A stretch of DNA of 64,000 bases from Siphonodentalium dalli (taxonomy: Eukaryota > Mollusca > Scaphopoda > Gadilida > Siphonodentaliidae). The stretch lies in NCBI GenBank assembly GCA_032622095.1, contig CP136069.1, positions 121,514,126 to 121,578,125 on the forward strand, given 5' to 3'. The position numbers and the translations under genes are program-made. Shown here piece by piece: positions 44,090 through 58,600 of the stretch. The notes beneath the pieces were generated by a model. It saw only the letters and a program-made list of their open reading frames with translations. It had not been told where the DNA came from and searched no databases. Every line of letters starts with the position of its first letter. The first letter of the stretch is position 1.

Positions 44090-47070
44090 GATAATACATG
44101 TCTATTATACATAGGGACGTGGCTACACATTCAGTATATTTGGATGGGTGGTGTGCACATTTTACTCCACCCCTTGAACCAGACCAACATTGCGTGAAAT
44201 TCCATTTGCATCCAACTGGTACAGCAAGTTGTTCAGTCAAGGTTAAACATATTTCTACTGAGGGTAATTGTAATGCAAATATTTGAACAAAAGCTGACTT
44301 TTGATTAGAACAAAATTACCACAACAAAATTAATACTGGTTGGAGAAATATTTTTTCAACCTATATTTGGTATGTGTCAAAAATGTTTGCCTAATTTGGC
44401 GTGGGTGGGGCACCCCACCCTTGTTTTTCGTATGTTTGCGTATTGGGCATGTAAAAAAAAAACCTTAACATAATATCATTCGCAACACGGCTCCAATTAT
44501 GTATATCGCCACTCACCTCTTTGTCAGGAATTTTATATGTTTGTGATCACCCAATAATGTATCTGGTCACTACGATTGGTATCAACTGGTATAGCGCTGC
44601 TTTGATTTTTTATCGCTGACAAATTTCATGCGCGCATGTAAACTCCGCTCTGGTTAATCTACAACCGTTGTCAAATTCCTTTGATTTGATAATCCAATGA
44701 CCAGCGGCGATTTCTCAGTATAATTGGACTCTGACCATACATATAGGCTTATATGTCAATATATTGAGTTATCTATCTTGCTACCCGTTTGCAGTTATCG
44801 TATTAACTCTGAATTATCTAAATTATTGTTTCTATAGTGTTGAGTATAGACAGATCTCCGTTTGAGCTTCATGTACATGTATATATGCGATATAAATTAC
44901 AGGGGAGGAGTTGAATTGACAGTTCATTGAGTGATGCTGACTGCAATTCGATTTGATTCAATCGGCTTAATCACGATATCTTAGATCAGGCTCGGTGGAC
45001 ACCAGATAGAACACTCTAACACAGGAAATGACCAATTTCCCGTCTTTACAGATACAAATGACACATATCACACTCCAAGAATTCCTGTGCAGAAACCGTA
45101 AATAGTCCGCTAAGATAGAAAGGAAGACTAATTCCCGAGTAAATGGCGATAATATTCCTAATTACACGCATTTTAGAGAACAGGAAATTGAGAGAGCTCT
45201 GCGTCGTCAAGGTTTGCAAGACTCACGTCTTCTTTAAATGGTTGCTCTCCATTCTTGAGCGGTTTCATTGCCTGACTTAAAGTATAAAAGGGTTATATCT
45301 TGATCACTTGGATCAGGGTTCGATGAACCACAACATGTACTCAAATTGATGATTCCCAGTGTGCGGTGGGTTGGGTACTTTTAATACAAATTTTAAGCCA
45401 CAAAATATATATAGTTTGGATCACAGGTCCCGAGAACAAAAATTGACCCCACCCCAATAGTACTTAATCCTATAGGATTAAGTATTATTGGGGTGGGGTC
45501 AATTTTTGTTCTGGGGACCCGTGGTTTGGATATGGATGTACAAAATAGCAAGTCTTATGGTGTTTTGAATTTTTGTCGAGCAAGAATAATTCATTGATCG
45601 TTTCTTATAAAGCGAGTCAGCGAGTCACATCGCCTAAAAATGGTAGATAACAAAGAGCGTTCTTAATTATGAAGACAATCCTTCACTTCCAAATACTGAT
45701 TTAATTTACTTTCATATAAAGTATTAATTTATACTTCTCTTTGTATAGATGACAGGATATCGTTCCAATATAGCACTAAACGGAGTCATGGTGTAGGAGT
45801 CGACCCCCCAGAAAGGATCGGGGTCGCTTGTGTATTATACGCCGAAAAGTCCTGGGAAATCAGAGAGCAAGACGACGAAGATATATATATAGTATTTCAT
45901 CAAAAGAGAAATTATGAGAGATAATGCACATCCCCGAGTTCTGATCGGCCAATGTCTTAATTCGAATCGACACATTATACGTAGGAGTCACCACTATAGT
46001 TCCATCAGTCGCGGTGCAGTATCGCTCGAAGATAAAATATACTGCGAGTAAAGCTCCCACGACTAACATCCCATCTAACCCCGGCCCAAACAGATTATCG
46101 GATCTATATCCGGTTTTGGACAGCGCACTTCAAGACCCGGGCCTCTCAGTGAACTTTTCGCCGATGGCACTACTGTTCATTGAACAAGTCAACCGACACC
46201 AAAAGCCACAAAGGCAACCAAATGCCCCATTATATATATGTCAACTAAAATTCAATAGTATAATTTATCAAAGTTCACTGCCGTTAAGATTCCATAGATG
46301 TGTGCACATAAATTCAGAATATATGCCTGTCGATACATGTATATGCTTGATGGACGCTATATACGAAATACCCCTGTCCCTGAATTAGATGCTCAGAACA
46401 GGACGTTCTGATCTGATATCTGGTATCAATGACATCCGAATAACAATATAGTAAAAATTGTATCTCACTTGAATTTCTCACCTTCTGATGGGCTAAGAGC
46501 TGTACCCCTATATCGCGTAGGGTTCATATGTGAGTTGGTCGGCACTACAGGCATGTATATACTCCCGGCTATTTTAGCACGTCACGGTTTTGAGCTTGCT
46601 GTCGTTCAAGATGTGTGTTCTGGTGCTTATGCATCCGAGAGTACGATATTTTTGCGTTACACTAAGTTATATGAGTGCACCAAACTGTCATTATTTTCGT
46701 TCCTTGTTTTGTGCATTGTAGAAAGCGAATTAATAAGCATTTGTTCCTCTGCGCTGTGTTCACTCCATCTAACATGCCAGTTTTAAATACAAACTGTGTG
46801 AATGGAAACAGTGGAACTTGTCAATTTGGTCACATGCATATTGTAATTTGCAAATCAACAGGTCAGAAACATCGCGAAATGGAGGCAGTTCAAATACCAA
46901 CAAGTACAACACCAAGCGTAACTTGTGCCCGCGACCACGACCTTCGTTTAGAGAATGGGCAATACTAAATATTTGTATGGTTTGAATTTTTTTTTTTTTT
47001 TTTCTAAATCCGAGAAAGTCCTTCAGGCTCTGAAGAAATCAATGGATAAATCTCAGTGTACCCTTTCGCT
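44090..47070. other. intergenic DNA, hairpin at 45426-45519, no confident gene
   Basis: Overlapping ORFs on both strands around 45860-46970 (for example 46014-46388) carry no recognised domain. A T run lies at 46989-47004. CAAAGAGCGTTCTTAATTAT at 45651 belongs to the dispersed motif family. Confidence 0.35.
45426..45519. repeat. perfect-type palindrome, ~47-bp arms
   Basis: The arms meet at a central TATA near 45471. The stem includes AACAAAAATTGACCCCACCC on the left and its complement on the right. There is practically no loop. Confidence 0.85.
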
Positions 47071-47074
47071 CATA

Positions 47075-48010
47075 TTGACATATTACTATCCCAAATAAAT
47101 GTTTTTAATCCATCTGTTGGCCTTGGTACTCGAGCGAGAATGCTAGATGTGAAGCAAAGATGCATACCGTTGCTATTTCGGACAAGGGCAATACTTCTAA
47201 CAAACATAAATGGATACAACCTGTAAGTGTCAATCGGTCCTGGTCTGCTGGCATTCCAACTACATGTCACATTCAAGTCTGACCACCGCTACAATTGTCC
47301 AACAAGGGCAATAACTCTGGTAATAATGAACGGACGAAACCCATTGTAAGTGGGTGTCTTTTTCACCTAAACTGGGCTATCAACATACCACAACACAACC
47401 AAATCCGATTATCCAAGCCCAAGCAAAAGCTGAAATGTTCGTGCAAACACAAAATTCAGAAAAGTCCAAGTCAAGCAAGTGGCGTAACTCTAGTATAAAT
47501 GAATGGACGAAATCCATAGTATGTGGATATCCTTTACCGCTATCACCATACCAAACCGCAACTGAATCTGACTATCCATGCCCGTGTTACAAGCTAAAAA
47601 TGTTCCTAGAGACAAAATGTACAAGTCAAACAAGGGCCGTAACTCTGGTTAAATGAATGGATGAAACCCATAGTAAGTGGGATAACCTTTCCACCTAAAC
47701 TGGGCTATCAACATAATTATGTCACAACACAACCAAATCCGACGATCCATGCCCAAGTTACAAGCTGAAATGTTCGTATATACGAACACATCATTCAGAA
47801 TGTATTTAGTATGTGTCTATCCTTTACCACATGCTGATATCACCATACCAAAAGCACAACTGAATCTGATGATCCATGCCCAAGTTACAAGCTAAAATGA
47901 CCGTACAGAGACAAATGTGCAAGTCACACAAGGGTCATATATGTAACTCATGTAAAAATGAATGGACGAAACCCGTGGTGTGTGGCTATCCTTTCCCCAA
48001 GCTGTAATAA
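47075..48010. repeat. 150-175 bp repeat array D
   Basis: Units are anchored on AAGGGCAATAACTCTGG, AAGTGGCGTAACTCTAG, AAGGGCCGTAACTCTGG and a diverged copy (about 47303, 47477, 47631, 47930). They share TGAATGGACGAAACCCAT and CAACTGAATCTGA. It is the same class as arrays A, B and C but a different sequence. Confidence 0.7.
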
Positions 48011-48031
48011 TAATAATTATTATATATTTTA

Positions 48032-48683
48032 CTAGCAGGTGACCCGACTTCGTCCGGGCTTTGACCTTGAATTGAACATTTTGAAGGTCAAGGTCAGGTC
48101 GGGGTAACGATTTGACCCGTCCAAAACACTCCCCCGACAAAAGCATCCCTAGGTATCAAATTTCGTCGAAATCCGTTAATTTTTTAATTTTAATTTGAGT
48201 TAATTCTGACTTTTTAATCAAGAGAAATGATGGTACCCGTCCCGTGATGGTACCCGTCCCTAAAAGAGGTAAGTTTGTGGGTACCCGCTTCAAGGTGATG
48301 ATCACCTCGGGCGGAAAAACTTAGCTAGCCCTAAGTACGTAAGAATCACACAACACGCTCATGTCTGGATACAGTCACGCTCACGTGTGGACCCAGACGT
48401 AAGAATCACATTACACACATACGCTCTTTATCAACGACACTGCGGATACGAACGCTCTTTAACTATCAACGCGATTAATCACACCGTGCCAATGGCGGTA
48501 ATTTTTGTGACTGGGATTGGAGAATGGGTGCTTTGAGCATCTCCAAAACGGCGGTAAACACTGCCCATGGGATTTTAACCCTAGCTGCGAAGTTTGAGCT
48601 CAATCGGTCCAGCCGTTTTCCCGGCCATAGCTAACAAACAGACAAACAACAAACAGACAGACAGAAGTCCCAAAATATATAGT
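48032..48683 (+). mobile_element. Helitron-like non-autonomous element, single copy
   Basis: It starts CTAGCAGGTGACCCG with a short hairpin (CCCGACTTCGTCCGGG, 48043-48058) and ends ACAGACAGACAGAAGTCCC followed by AAAATATATAGTAGATT. The same start and end words bound the trimer at 13.5-16.5 kb. The interior has GTCGAAATCCGTTAAT and CAATCGGTCCAGCCGTTTTC, and ACGCTCTTTA twice (48421, 48452). Confidence 0.6.
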
Positions 48684-48689
48684 AGATTT

Positions 48690-51600
48690 CACGTGACTGA
48701 GTGATTGAGAGCTTGGTACTGAAATTTCGAAACGAATCTTCAGATTGTTTTCGGTAGAAAAAGAATTAGTTTCTTCACAATTTAACATGGTCTGATTGTG
48801 AATGGTTTGACATTATGATATCTGGAATATCATGAAGAATGTTCGATCAACTCTAATAAAGAGTTCACGGCTTGTCGTTGGCTATGTCAAAGTAGTGGTC
48901 CTCGAACTTGAAAGATGCCCTTTCCGATATGACACCATAAACTCACCCTCTGTATGAATCCCAGAACAAAATAGATCTGACTCTTGGGCCTATTATATGG
49001 AGGTTCTGATTGCCAGATATCGATTCGACATTCAAGAGTTTTGCCACGTTTTAAATGTTTGCCAGGCTAATGATGATTCAAAGGCGAGAGAGATGTGCAG
49101 TCAGTTTGGGAAAAAACGTGTGCCTCAGATCCCTTTGTTATGTGTATCGTGCAATAAACTATGTTTACACTAACATTACCAATACTTGGCTCTGATAAAG
49201 AGCGTCCATGCTTTCAAGATCTTAAAAACATTATACAATAAAGAGCGTTCTAAATTATGATCCCGTGTACTCGTTTTAGATACTTTTAACACATTTGCAT
49301 GTATTTTGCTTTTGCCCGACAGCTGAACAGTAACGTAGGAACGTTTGACTAATGTTGTGTCAAATCGGACCATCTTCTTTCTCATTCCCTTCCTTTTTTA
49401 TTTACTCGAAACCAGTCCCAAACTCGCAATGTCGCCAATGATCGTGACATGAAACGTGTGCTGGCAGCATAACATACGTGTAAGTACACTTTTCTCTATC
49501 GAAGACCACAAAGAAACAATTAAAAGGTGTATTCAGGGTTCCATAATTGCATCTACACGTACAACCATGTACTACAAGATAAAAAAAATATATAATTTGA
49601 CACAGTTTTTGCTTTGCTCTGTTCCACTGAAATATATTTGAAAACCAAAGCTGACATAATCATAATTACTGTTCCTATAAAACATCTATAAATAATAAGA
49701 AATTATTGGATAGAACATCTTTCGACGATTTATTGGACAGACGCATGCATTACGGCAATGGTTTCGCCAACAAGTCACTGCATGAAATTCGTTTTTAACA
49801 ATGACCATATTTTCTGCTTATTTTAATACCAAATGTATGAACATAACTTATTTTGGCATGACTTTTTTGTTATTCCGTTCTGAACACGTCAGTGGAGTGT
49901 TTCACATCACTTTAGTCTTTAGCAGTAATTATAGTAGTTAGTGTCATGAAATTGGCCTGGACCAATGAAGACGTCTTTAATGCCGCGTTCTTGCACACAC
50001 TGGCAATTTTGTCTGGCATTATTTGTGCAGGCATTTAGTCATAGAAAACCACATGGTGTCAAAATATGAACGGTAACATGCACATAACATGCATCTTTAC
50101 CAAAGTTAACAACATGAGAAGTAAAAATTAATTAATTCCACATGTAAAGGTGCTATATATACTGACATCTTCCTTAAAATACCTGTAAAAATGATTCTTG
50201 CAAAATAGTTGAATTTTATTGACAGGCGAGTTTCAGTATAGTATCGTTGCAGATGGTACTGTAGAGCTTTTACTTCTGGTGCTGTTAGGTGTGGTATATA
50301 TAGATGCATTTTACGAGCAGTTTTGCGTTAATTTTCTGGTACATTATGTTTTCTGAAATGCCATCAGAATATGCCGGTGTTGGAAAGCGGCCTAAACCCA
50401 CATGTGGTATTCTACCAAATATCGCATCGATCCAAATTTCCCGTTATATACACAGCTGCAAATGTACTACGAACTCTGAATTATTTTCCTGCATGCTGTT
50501 CGCAGTTATTCGTTTTCAACATCGCGTGAAACCTCGAATGAGCTAGTTCTTCCAGCATCTCAATTAAGGCATGCCAATTTACTTGAATCGCAACATTACC
50601 CCACATGCCCCATTGTCAAGACGATTTAATCCAAACAGACCTGAAATATCGTGTGTCAAACAACACCTTGACTCAACACGGAGCCAGTTACTCGAGCATT
50701 GAAAATTCTCCGTTAATGTTTAGTCAGTAAACGACCAAACCACGCGCCGTAAAATTGAAGGGAACTGCGTTCGGTTTGTTCGGGAATGTATCATTATAAC
50801 TCATTGAATACGCAGTTAAAAGTTAACAAATCTTATTTTGACAGTTGATTAAAAAATTAGAAGGTTTATTCTGTTTTGGGAGGGAGGTTGTTGTGCGTAT
50901 TAACTCGTGATTGGTGCCGCGCAGGTTTCTCTCCCTTGCATCCAGCGGTGTCGATTACCGTCGCTTTAGAAAGTTACCCGGTGTGAAATTACTGCTCTTT
51001 AGAAGAGAATAAATTAGAATGATATACAGGTGTGATTTCACTATTTTATAAATTAACCCATTGAACACCGTTATACCTGCGCCATCACTAACATAATTAT
51101 ACCACCACCTCCACCATGATCTATCCGATACAACTTTCAAACCAGCATCACCATTATTACCATCAATTTACGCTGATATCATGATCAGCACCAATTTCCC
51201 CTCTATTCTCAACGCGTAAGTAACCTCTCACACACACGCCATTCATTATCTTGATATTCTATTATTAACAGGATAGTCTATTATGGGATGTTGAGAGCAA
51301 CATTACTACCAGGGTGTGGTTAGAATGTCCCATTGAGTTGGAATTTTCCAAATGATACCCAAAGCTTCCAAATAGTTGGAACTTCAAACCTTGCAACACA
51401 ATCATTACCTCGTCAATGGTTGGGAATGGTCACCGAAGGCCATTTCAATTTCTAAACTCTTCATTTAAAGTAAAGACATGTTTGAATCTTTTTCTAAGCC
51501 AACATATTGATATTATTATAGATATTTGGTGGATGCTAAACCTATCGGAACAATCTCATCCTATCTTGATCTGAAATTTCCAACTCACGTTGTTTCAGGG

Positions 51601-54330
51601 ATTATTTTTCAACATTGAAAATTTCCCCAAGTGCCGCCGGCCCTTATTACTACTGTTGTGGAATATCGTCGTTTATCATTGTCCGACGAGAGACCACACT
51701 ATCGTCATATGTTATATCGCGGCCTTCACACCCTATCTGCGATTATCTCATTTCGATATATCATCGGCGAGAAATCATGTTATCGGGATCGCCTATCGTA
51801 ACCCCATATAACAGTTAGTTCCTCGTTAAAATTCCCTATCGGATATTAAATCCGCTATTTGATAGGCCCCTAGTTCGTAATTGGCCCATTTGTATTCACT
51901 CTGAAATTCAATTTCCATTTCATTGAGTAATATGTCAACACCAATAGGAAAACGGAAGTGAATCGTGGTTGTATCGAGCGAAATATTCATAGGCCCTTAT
52001 GGAGCAATCGCGCGCCAGTAAACGCGTATGAATTGATGCAATTTTCTCATTTCCAGAGTCGCAATTGCCTCGCTAAAACTGACTTAATGAAGGACGGAAC
52101 TATCTAAACACTAAGAGTCTGTGGCATTGATGTGACAGAGCATGGTCTGAGCTATATGTGGATGTCGGCACTCAACTCTACATTGAGATATCCAAGAAAC
52201 ACTCAAGGGGGATGCAAGCAGGGTGAGGATGGGATACATTGTTTCACCAATCTATGGTCAATGATTTTAACAGTAAGAAATTTTAAGTCTGACACATCTT
52301 CGATTTGGAACTTTCATGCCAAATATAGGTTGAACTTGTTCTGATGTATCGATTTCCTATTCAATACTTATACCAATAGCCGGGTAATTATTATATTAAT
52401 ACATTTGTTAACATTTTTAGACTGAAATGGCCGTCAGTTGCATTATTGCCAACCATAGGGGGCATTGGTTGGACATTTCCAACAGTTAATGTAACTTAAG
52501 GTACCAGTTGGAAATTTCTACCAATGGGTGCAACTGGACTTGGATATTGAACATCCAAGCCAACGGAGACAATCTGGCTAGTCGGTTTGCCAAGTTACTT
52601 ACATCTTCATTATTTTTCATTTGTCATTATAGAATTAGTTGTGAAATACTTGCATATTAATTATTTCAGTGTTGAATTGTGTCACTGAATGAAAAAGCCA
52701 TGAATCGATGCCGGTGCATGCGCATGTGACAATATAGAGTTTCTTCCTGATACATGTGCATGCGGAACATTGAATGCAATTGAGGTGGATCTGGGGTGTC
52801 CAATTTTCCCACCCTCCCAGAAACTTCAGTTCTACACAGCTGGGAAGCCAATATATTAGATGCCACCGATTTGCATTCATAGTAAATTAACATCTTTTCT
52901 GAATTATAAGCACTTGAATATCAAAAGAAGATAATTCATGGCTCATAATTAGATGACATGTTTTAGCAGAAAACAATTTTAAAAGCGCAGTAATATTAAA
53001 CTGTATTTGAATCCTTACAAACATGATGCCTTGATATAGATATAAACAAATCGGAATATTCTGATTTTAAATTACCATTTGCAAATAATAAATTTCAGCT
53101 CCAAAATTTTCAAAATGCTAAAAAAAACTAATGAAGTCTATTGATGGCTAAATTAAATTCCCCGCCACCAAATACAGTTAACGATGTACTTAACATTAAA
53201 ATATAACTCATCAGAACTTATGAAGAAATTTACATATCTGACACCTACATTTTATCGAATAAATTGATGTTTTGTTTTGTAGCGACGTCGACAAAAGGAA
53301 CCCTCGTGTCACACAACGCTCGCCAATAGATCATCCCGCTAACTCTGGTGTGCATAGAGGAGCCAATGGAGCATACCTAACAGGTGTGCGATAACGCTAA
53401 TCCGGATTATAATTTAACATATTACCGATGATGGCTGTTGCCAAATCGGTAACAACTTGCTTTGTCTGTATGTAAATGTGTGCGTAAAATACCTTACCAG
53501 TTTCAGACAGTAAATCTATGACTTATGACAACTAACCGTTACTCGAAAACAAGCAGTTTATTTTCAATAGAAGATATATGTTTACGGGTTCAATGACGCC
53601 CCATATGAAGCACCGTTTTGTTTAAACAAATAAGTGCCGTTCGACTAACGGAGAAAATAGGATCTTGTGTTATTAATCATGGACCCGCGGACGTTGGGTG
53701 CGGCTACGGCATCCACGTTTTAAACTTAAATTTTCTTGAAATATCTGAAAATACCCATGGTATTTCAAATGACGACAAAATGCGCAAGAAAGAATATATT
53801 TGGTAATTTGTGAAACATATAATTTTCTATGAGTATATTGTGTCCTGACACGCAAGCTTGTATAAGCTTCTAACCAAGGATGCACTAACTTGCATGGAGG
53901 TAAACTGGAGGTTATTTAGGACAGTTGTACCCAATAAGGTGGTGTAGTCGCGCAGCGCAGTGTCCCAGTTACCTTTGGAGTGTTTCGCCAATGTAGTTAT
54001 TATATCTATAGCTGATGATTATGGTTATATAAACTTAACACCATTAGAGACCTAAGTAGATGTTATTAATTATATGGAAAGCAAGAGAATTAAAGTGAGC
54101 AGGTAGGAAATCCATGGCCGAACCCAAATGACAGTGATAACTAAGTGTACTGATAGTTATATAGTTTGAAGGAACTGAGAAGAGTGTAGACCCCCTAGAT
54201 CATGCCATGAATATCTACTCTGTCTAACGCCCGTAGAGATCATCTTCCACCAGTACAAAACCTGCGAACTTTTTAAAGTTTTGACAGGGAACATTATGAA
54301 GTTGAAAAAATAACGCGGGGAATTATTTCT
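48690..54330. other. intergenic DNA, no confident gene
   Basis: AT-rich, with the ATAAAGAGCGT motif at 49195 and 49238. A few 60-80 codon ORFs overlap on both strands with no domain I recognise. No large repeat stands out by eye. Confidence 0.35.
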
Positions 54331-54348
54331 TAGTTATTATCTTTTCCT

Positions 54349-54525
54349 TAATAATGTACTTCACTGAAGGAGAAGGTCCCAACTCGAAATTTCACGATTT
54401 AAGTGACATTGTGAACGATTTTGGTTTGCGTCGCTTACAATTATGAAATATCTCCTGTGTAAATAATTCAATGTTTATTGCAATTTCAAGTTGGGACCTT
54501 CACCTTCATTGAAGTACATTATTAG
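54349..54525. mobile_element. inverted-repeat element
   Basis: Arms 54349-54393 and 54482-54525 (TAATAATGTACTTCACTGAA and complement, AAGGTCCCAACT) enclose about 90 bp. A weaker outer pair (TAGATCATGCCATG near 54200 and complement near 54570) suggests a ~400-bp element. Confidence 0.65.
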
Positions 54526-54654
54526 TAAACAGCCAATAATCTCTATGGGCATTAGCCAAATTAGATATCCATGGCATGATCTAGTAGACTCCCTAGATGT
54601 TAGATAAGAGAGGGGTTATGAGATTAATGCACCAACAGATTAGAAGGTGCCAAT

Positions 54655-54900
54655 AGAAAAACTAGAGGTGAGCTGTTCCAATGGGACTAAGGATACCCCA
54701 TTGGCAGCAGTTTTCTGCAACTGGCGAAAATTGTTAAGTCGAAAAAGTGGTGCAACTCCACACAGAAAGTCGGATGGACCTCACAGTCGCACGTGCACAG
54801 GTGCCCATGCACTAAATCTCGGTGCCAAGTTTATAAAGATGTTGACTTAAATGTAAGAATACAAGCTCGGAAAAATATGCATCTTGACAATATTGTCGAG
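54655..54900 (+). mobile_element. truncated relative of array element A
   Basis: It shares the start AAACTAGAGGTGAGCTGT, CCAATGGGACTA, a TACCCC run and then AAGTCGAAAAAGTGG, CAACTCCACAC and AATACAAGCTCGG with 12541-13290. Only about one unit is present and the C/G-run right end is missing. Confidence 0.65.
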
Positions 54901-55254
54901 ACTTCCTGACTGATTTGGCAGTCTCCATTCCTTCGGTGATTTACCGAACCGATTGTGGTTATTGGATTATTGGATTATGACGGGTAGAAATGGCGGCCAA
55001 TGTGGATCATTGAATTATGTCAGATAAAAGTGGCTGTCAATATGGTTCGTATGTTTATGAACACGTTGATTCAGGAAGTAACACTACAGAAAAAAGCGAA
55101 ATTCATAATTATTGACTTCCTCAACTCTTAAATTAAGTCCAGTGGAACAATCAAGAGCGTTACGTGTTAGACTTTTCCTGATATGGTAAAAATAAAAAGC
55201 GCTTGTCTCATTTGGTGTTGAAATAATACAACAGAAAATTGCTATGACTGGTGA

Positions 55255-55665
55255 CTTTTTATACGCACGTTTACAAAAAAACCGGGACGTATTATGTTAT
55301 TGGTCCGTCTGTACCCGTTTCCTTTTTTTTACCCGATGAAAACTTTGGTAAGTCTGAAATAAATTGAATGTAATTTGGTATGGTTGTGGGTTTACTAGAA
55401 CAAAATGCAGGTTAAGTTCGAATTCGTGTTCCGCCCGCCAATTTTCAACACAGTTACAGGTATATGGCCATTTTTGTTATAATGTGTACTAAACTTTCGT
55501 TTGCGGATGATAATTTTAGTAAGTCTGAACGGATTAGAATGCAATTTGATATATGTGTGAGTTTACCAGTCCAAAATACAGGTGAAGTTCGAACTTCGCC
55601 AATGTTCACCAGAGTTATGGACCTTTGTTGGAATTACTAAGCTGTAGATAGCTGTTTTTGTACTT
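55255..55665. repeat. two ~190-bp diverged direct units of array type
   Basis: TTTACCCGATGAAAACTTTGG / TTGCGGATGATAATTTTAG, AAGTCTGAA and AGGTTAAGTTCGAA / AGGTGAAGTTCGAA recur with about 185-190 bp spacing. No ORF was found. Confidence 0.5.
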
Positions 55666-58600
55666 ATCGACCTGTCTTGTCTTTTTTTTTAAACTGCGAA
55701 ATTAAAAGCCTAAAATATATGTCATATATGATATATTAATAATAACGGTCGCCTTTGTCGCATTCCGATCTGGTTCCTCTGTTAAAAATAGGTCGACAAA
55801 TTCTTTTATACGGACCTTGTATAACGCAAAATGTCCTAATAAAGTCATTGAATCCATCGTGTCAACGAAACCAAGCACCGCCTTGCGTGACATATAATAA
55901 TGTTACCCCGTGTCAAAGTCGATTTCAAATCACCAATTCAAACAGTTCGTATTTTTTAGCCAGTTCAGCCATGTATATATATAAAACAGGTTTATTATGA
56001 AATTGGTTTGAACAAATCTTCCCCGTCAATTGTTGTACACAGTCACGAATTTGACACATTCTGAATATTCGTTTCTGAAAAGTGAGGTTTTCGCAATGGT
56101 CAACTATCTCACTTTCAGCATGCACACACACCAATTTGCCGTTGAATCACCACAAATAACGTGTAGCAGCGGGGAAAACAAGTGGCCTTCACAGTATACA
56201 CACAATGATCGTATAATTTCCACCCCAGCATGAGCCCCTTTCTAACCGAATTCGCCGTGTAGCGATCAGTTGTTTGAGCATTCATGTGACATCAGATGAC
56301 TCTATAAAGATTCTCGGAATGTGTCGGGAAACAATTTTTCGCTCGTTCGCACATTTATAATGGACCGCCGTGTGAGGATTAACTGTTTTAATTGACTTCG
56401 AAAATGGCGCTTTGAGAATAAACATGAGGGAAATTGAAACCGCGGGAAGCTAATAGATGAGGGCAGTCTCCGAGAAGGATTGCATCGATAGACAGACCTT
56501 GTGGAAGAGGATATATATAACGACACATAACGCTTACATTATCACGTCTAGGTTCCATCTGTACATTGATTGAAATATTGTAGTAGAATATTATCCTTGT
56601 CAGGGATGGTACTGTATAATTCATTACAATGCATTACTTTTTCTCAAGTATAATAACAAATCATTTGTAATGGGTCCTTGTTTGAATTACTTCATTGTAA
56701 TGCATTACTTGTCAAATTTTTGTGCAATTACATTACGTTTCCATCACTTTTTGAATTACATTATCAAATATGTACTGACTGTTTTTCGTGAATAAAGATT
56801 GTTCTCTTACATGTGAACGTTTAAGTGACCAATTCTGAATGGAGATTTCCATGCAAATCTCCGTAGCAAAAGTTATATATGAAGCATTTGTCTGGGAACT
56901 AAATCAACCATATCATTAAAGAAACGTTGGGGGAAAGAGACATCGCCCGTGGGTTACTGAACGTTGACACGCCCTCGAGGGCAGACATAACATTTAACTG
57001 GCGGCTGGGCTTGGTAAATTGCCAATGTTTGCTATAAATGTATTTTTTAGATTATTTTTCTGGAGCTACAATACTTGACCTAGTTTTGAAAAATCAATAT
57101 AAAATTCAAAAATAAATACACCAACTTTCCAATGGAATAAACTCCAAGCCGACCGGCAATATAAATATGTATTATTTTCAATACCACACAAAATCACACC
57201 CAGAAATATTTGCAACTCTGTAACTTTTTCTGCAAAGATTTTCATGAGAATGCCCATTCAAAATTTTGATCACTTGATCTCTTCCTTAAAACAAATACAA
57301 CGTACCAATGACTGTTTTGTTTGCCCAGCATTGGGAACAGAACTAAGAAGCCATAGTGTGTGTTTTGTTTGCATGGTATCATGGTTGTGTTTATCGAATC
57401 TTGTTTCAAAAATATAACATTCCCAAGTGTGGAGTACATACTGCGGAACATACTGGAGTACAGTGTATTATTCTTTGCAAAAACACAATTCACGGCTTAT
57501 TCGCATGTACTTCAGTAAAAGTCGAGATATATATATATATATGCATTGAGAACTGTATCATTTAATAAGTGCAATAGTTTATTTATTTTCTATTAAAACA
57601 TACTACTAAAGCGGGTTTGAACCAACAAGCTAGTTCTTCCAAAAAATAAGCCCATATTTAACTTATTTAAAAAATTCAGACAAAACCATATTGGCAATAT
57701 TTTTTTGTTTACGCTCTATAATACGAACCTAAATCGACTTAAGGGTGGATACACATGCATGTAATTTCTATATGTAAAATACATGTATTACATTTATTTT
57801 ACATGGCCACACCAATAATTGACAACATTAATCACCTGCGCGCGAGCGGTTTATTGTAAACAGGCCAGACTAGTGAGTAGTGATAAGTGAAGTCAAACTG
57901 TCTGCTATCAGGACATTTAAGGCCAGTCTGTGCATGTGATATCTGGCATTTTATTAATGCACGAACACCAGAAGCGACACGTCTGGCATATACAAGCTTG
58001 ATATAGAACATTTTCGACCATGATGCTTGTTTGGCGTGGGGTCTCGAAAGATTCAAATAGCTAAGGGACTTAGTTGAATGTATCGGTCGGAATAATCTGG
58101 ACAAGAAGGTACAATATAATATGTTTTACTTAAATATCTCAGAGTTAGCCACCCCGCCTGGTAGCTTTCGTGATCATATATAGCCCCAAGTCGGGGATCA
58201 TGTATAGCCCCTGCGTCGGGGAAATCCTGATCCACCACTGCTATAAATATCAAGAGAGGACTGGTAATTATTTAAATAGAACGTCCACCATATGGGATAT
58301 CCCACGAACATTATTTTAAGTGGCCTGTCGACTCGGTCCAAGATAGCGGCTTTTCTACATTCCGACTTAATTGGAACTATAACTCAGTGCGGTCAACACG
58401 TCGGCAATGATTGGGTTGTTAGTGGACACATGTTACATTGTCTGTATGATCCATGTAAAACGTCAAATACACGATAATTACAGAGATTACATGTATGTGT
58501 TTATCTACCCTTACCAGGTGTACGATATTTATGATGTTTTTTCACTGTGGCCCGCGCCATAAAACGGATTTTGAACGGAATAACGGGTAAAGTCCACTAT

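Noticed and set aside
45860-46970. Overlapping ORFs on both strands, one with a hydrophobic segment (MLVVGALLAVYFIFERY)
   Set aside because: Could be a membrane-anchor exon, but no splice partners, family match or strand preference could be established.
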